DNA of 8,111 bases from Bdellovibrionaceae bacterium UBA5009 (lineage in GTDB: Bacteria > Bdellovibrionota > Bdellovibrionia > Bdellovibrionales > Bdellovibrionaceae): positions 1 through 8,111 of the forward strand of contig DGYJ01000047.1 in NCBI GenBank assembly GCA_002396665.1, in the 5' to 3' direction. The notes under the pieces are model-generated. The model had not been told where the DNA came from, searched no databases, and saw only the letters and a program-made list of their open reading frames with translations. Made by a program: the position numbers and the translations under genes. Positions 7,996 through 8,111 of this stretch are shown here, in pieces (the stretch's first letter is position 1; every line of letters starts with the position of its first letter).

Positions 7996-8111
7996 TTTGC
8001 CTCCGATGCAGAATCTGCCGAGTACCAGGTTTTATAGAGTAAGTAATTGTCAGCGGAGCGGGGTAAAAAGTCCATCTCTTGAGCAGTGAGTTGACGAACA
8101 ACTTTTGCAGG
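7992..8111 (-). CDS. C-terminal end of a gamma-carbonic-anhydrase-family (YrdA/PaaY-like) protein, partial
   Basis: Reading the complement from the window edge gives 39 residues in frame and then TGA at 7994-7992; the start and most of the gene lie beyond 8111. The visible tail begins PAKVVRQLTAQEM and continues with a short helix containing RSADNYLLY. This matches what I recall of the end of gamma-class carbonic anhydrase-like hexapeptide-repeat proteins, where the last beta-helix turn (G-x-P-A-K-x-V-R-x-L) leads into a helix of the type S-A-x-x-Y. Those proteins form trimeric left-handed beta-helices; some hydrate CO2 with a metal bound between subunits, and many have no proven activity. 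The metal ligands are outside the window, so activity cannot be judged. The stop overlaps the guaB start by 4 nt (GTGA), so it is probably the preceding gene of the operon. The family call rests on a short tail only; another hexapeptide acyltransferase is the main alternative. Confidence 0.62.
   Translation of the reverse strand, partial: PAKVVRQLTAQEMDFLPRSADNYLLYKTWYSADSASEAK
8000..8004 (-). promoter_or_regulatory. Ribosome binding site of guaB, supporting a GTG start
   Basis: On the minus strand GGAGG is followed by CAAA and then GTG at 7995-7993. The spacer is short (4 nt) but the Shine-Dalgarno match is strong, and it settles the non-ATG start. The site lies inside the last codons of the upstream gene, and the GTGA overlap means ribosomes ending that gene stop exactly on the guaB start. 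Confidence 0.75.

Noticed and set aside
1..8111. CRISPR arrays, tRNA or rRNA genes, insertion sequences, attachment sites, phage genes
   Set aside because: No repeated spacer-like units, cloverleaf, transposase motif or flanking repeats were seen; the window is filled by six contiguous genes.

Overview
The window is one uninterrupted run of six genes, all on the minus strand, with almost no intergenic DNA. In transcription order (right to left) they are: the 3' end of a probable gamma-carbonic-anhydrase-family gene (8111-7992), guaB (7995-6532), guaA (6503-4977), dnaE (4973-1443), an unrecognised secreted protein (1443-268), and the 5' end of a lipoprotein gene (275-1). The joints are a 4-nt overlap (GTGA), a 28-nt gap, a 3-nt gap, a 1-nt overlap (TAATG) and an 8-nt overlap (ATGAGTAA). 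This strongly suggests a single operon with translational coupling. No promoter, terminator, RNA gene, repeat array or mobile element is visible, so both ends of the transcript lie outside the window.

The first part is core metabolism. GuaB (IMP dehydrogenase) and GuaA (GMP synthase) are the two steps that turn IMP into GMP. They are followed directly by DnaE, the catalytic subunit of the replicative DNA polymerase. All three proteins are full length and keep their catalytic residues. The exception is the N-terminal PHP domain of DnaE, where five of nine family metal ligands are replaced, so intrinsic proofreading by that domain is unlikely.

The last part is envelope-related. A 391-residue protein with a signal peptide is translationally coupled to dnaE and then to a lipoprotein whose first strand looks like the start of a TolB/CsgG-type fold. 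Neither has a function that can be read securely from sequence.

The organism is a Gram-negative-type bacterium of moderately low GC content with lysine-rich proteins and an A-rich coding strand. The general look would fit a Bdellovibrio-like or other delta-proteobacterial lineage, but this is an impression and not a demonstrated assignment. I found no convincing undescribed system here. The most interesting items are the degenerate PHP domain, the guaB-guaA-dnaE linkage, a low-complexity insert in DnaE, and the uncharacterised envelope pair after dnaE.
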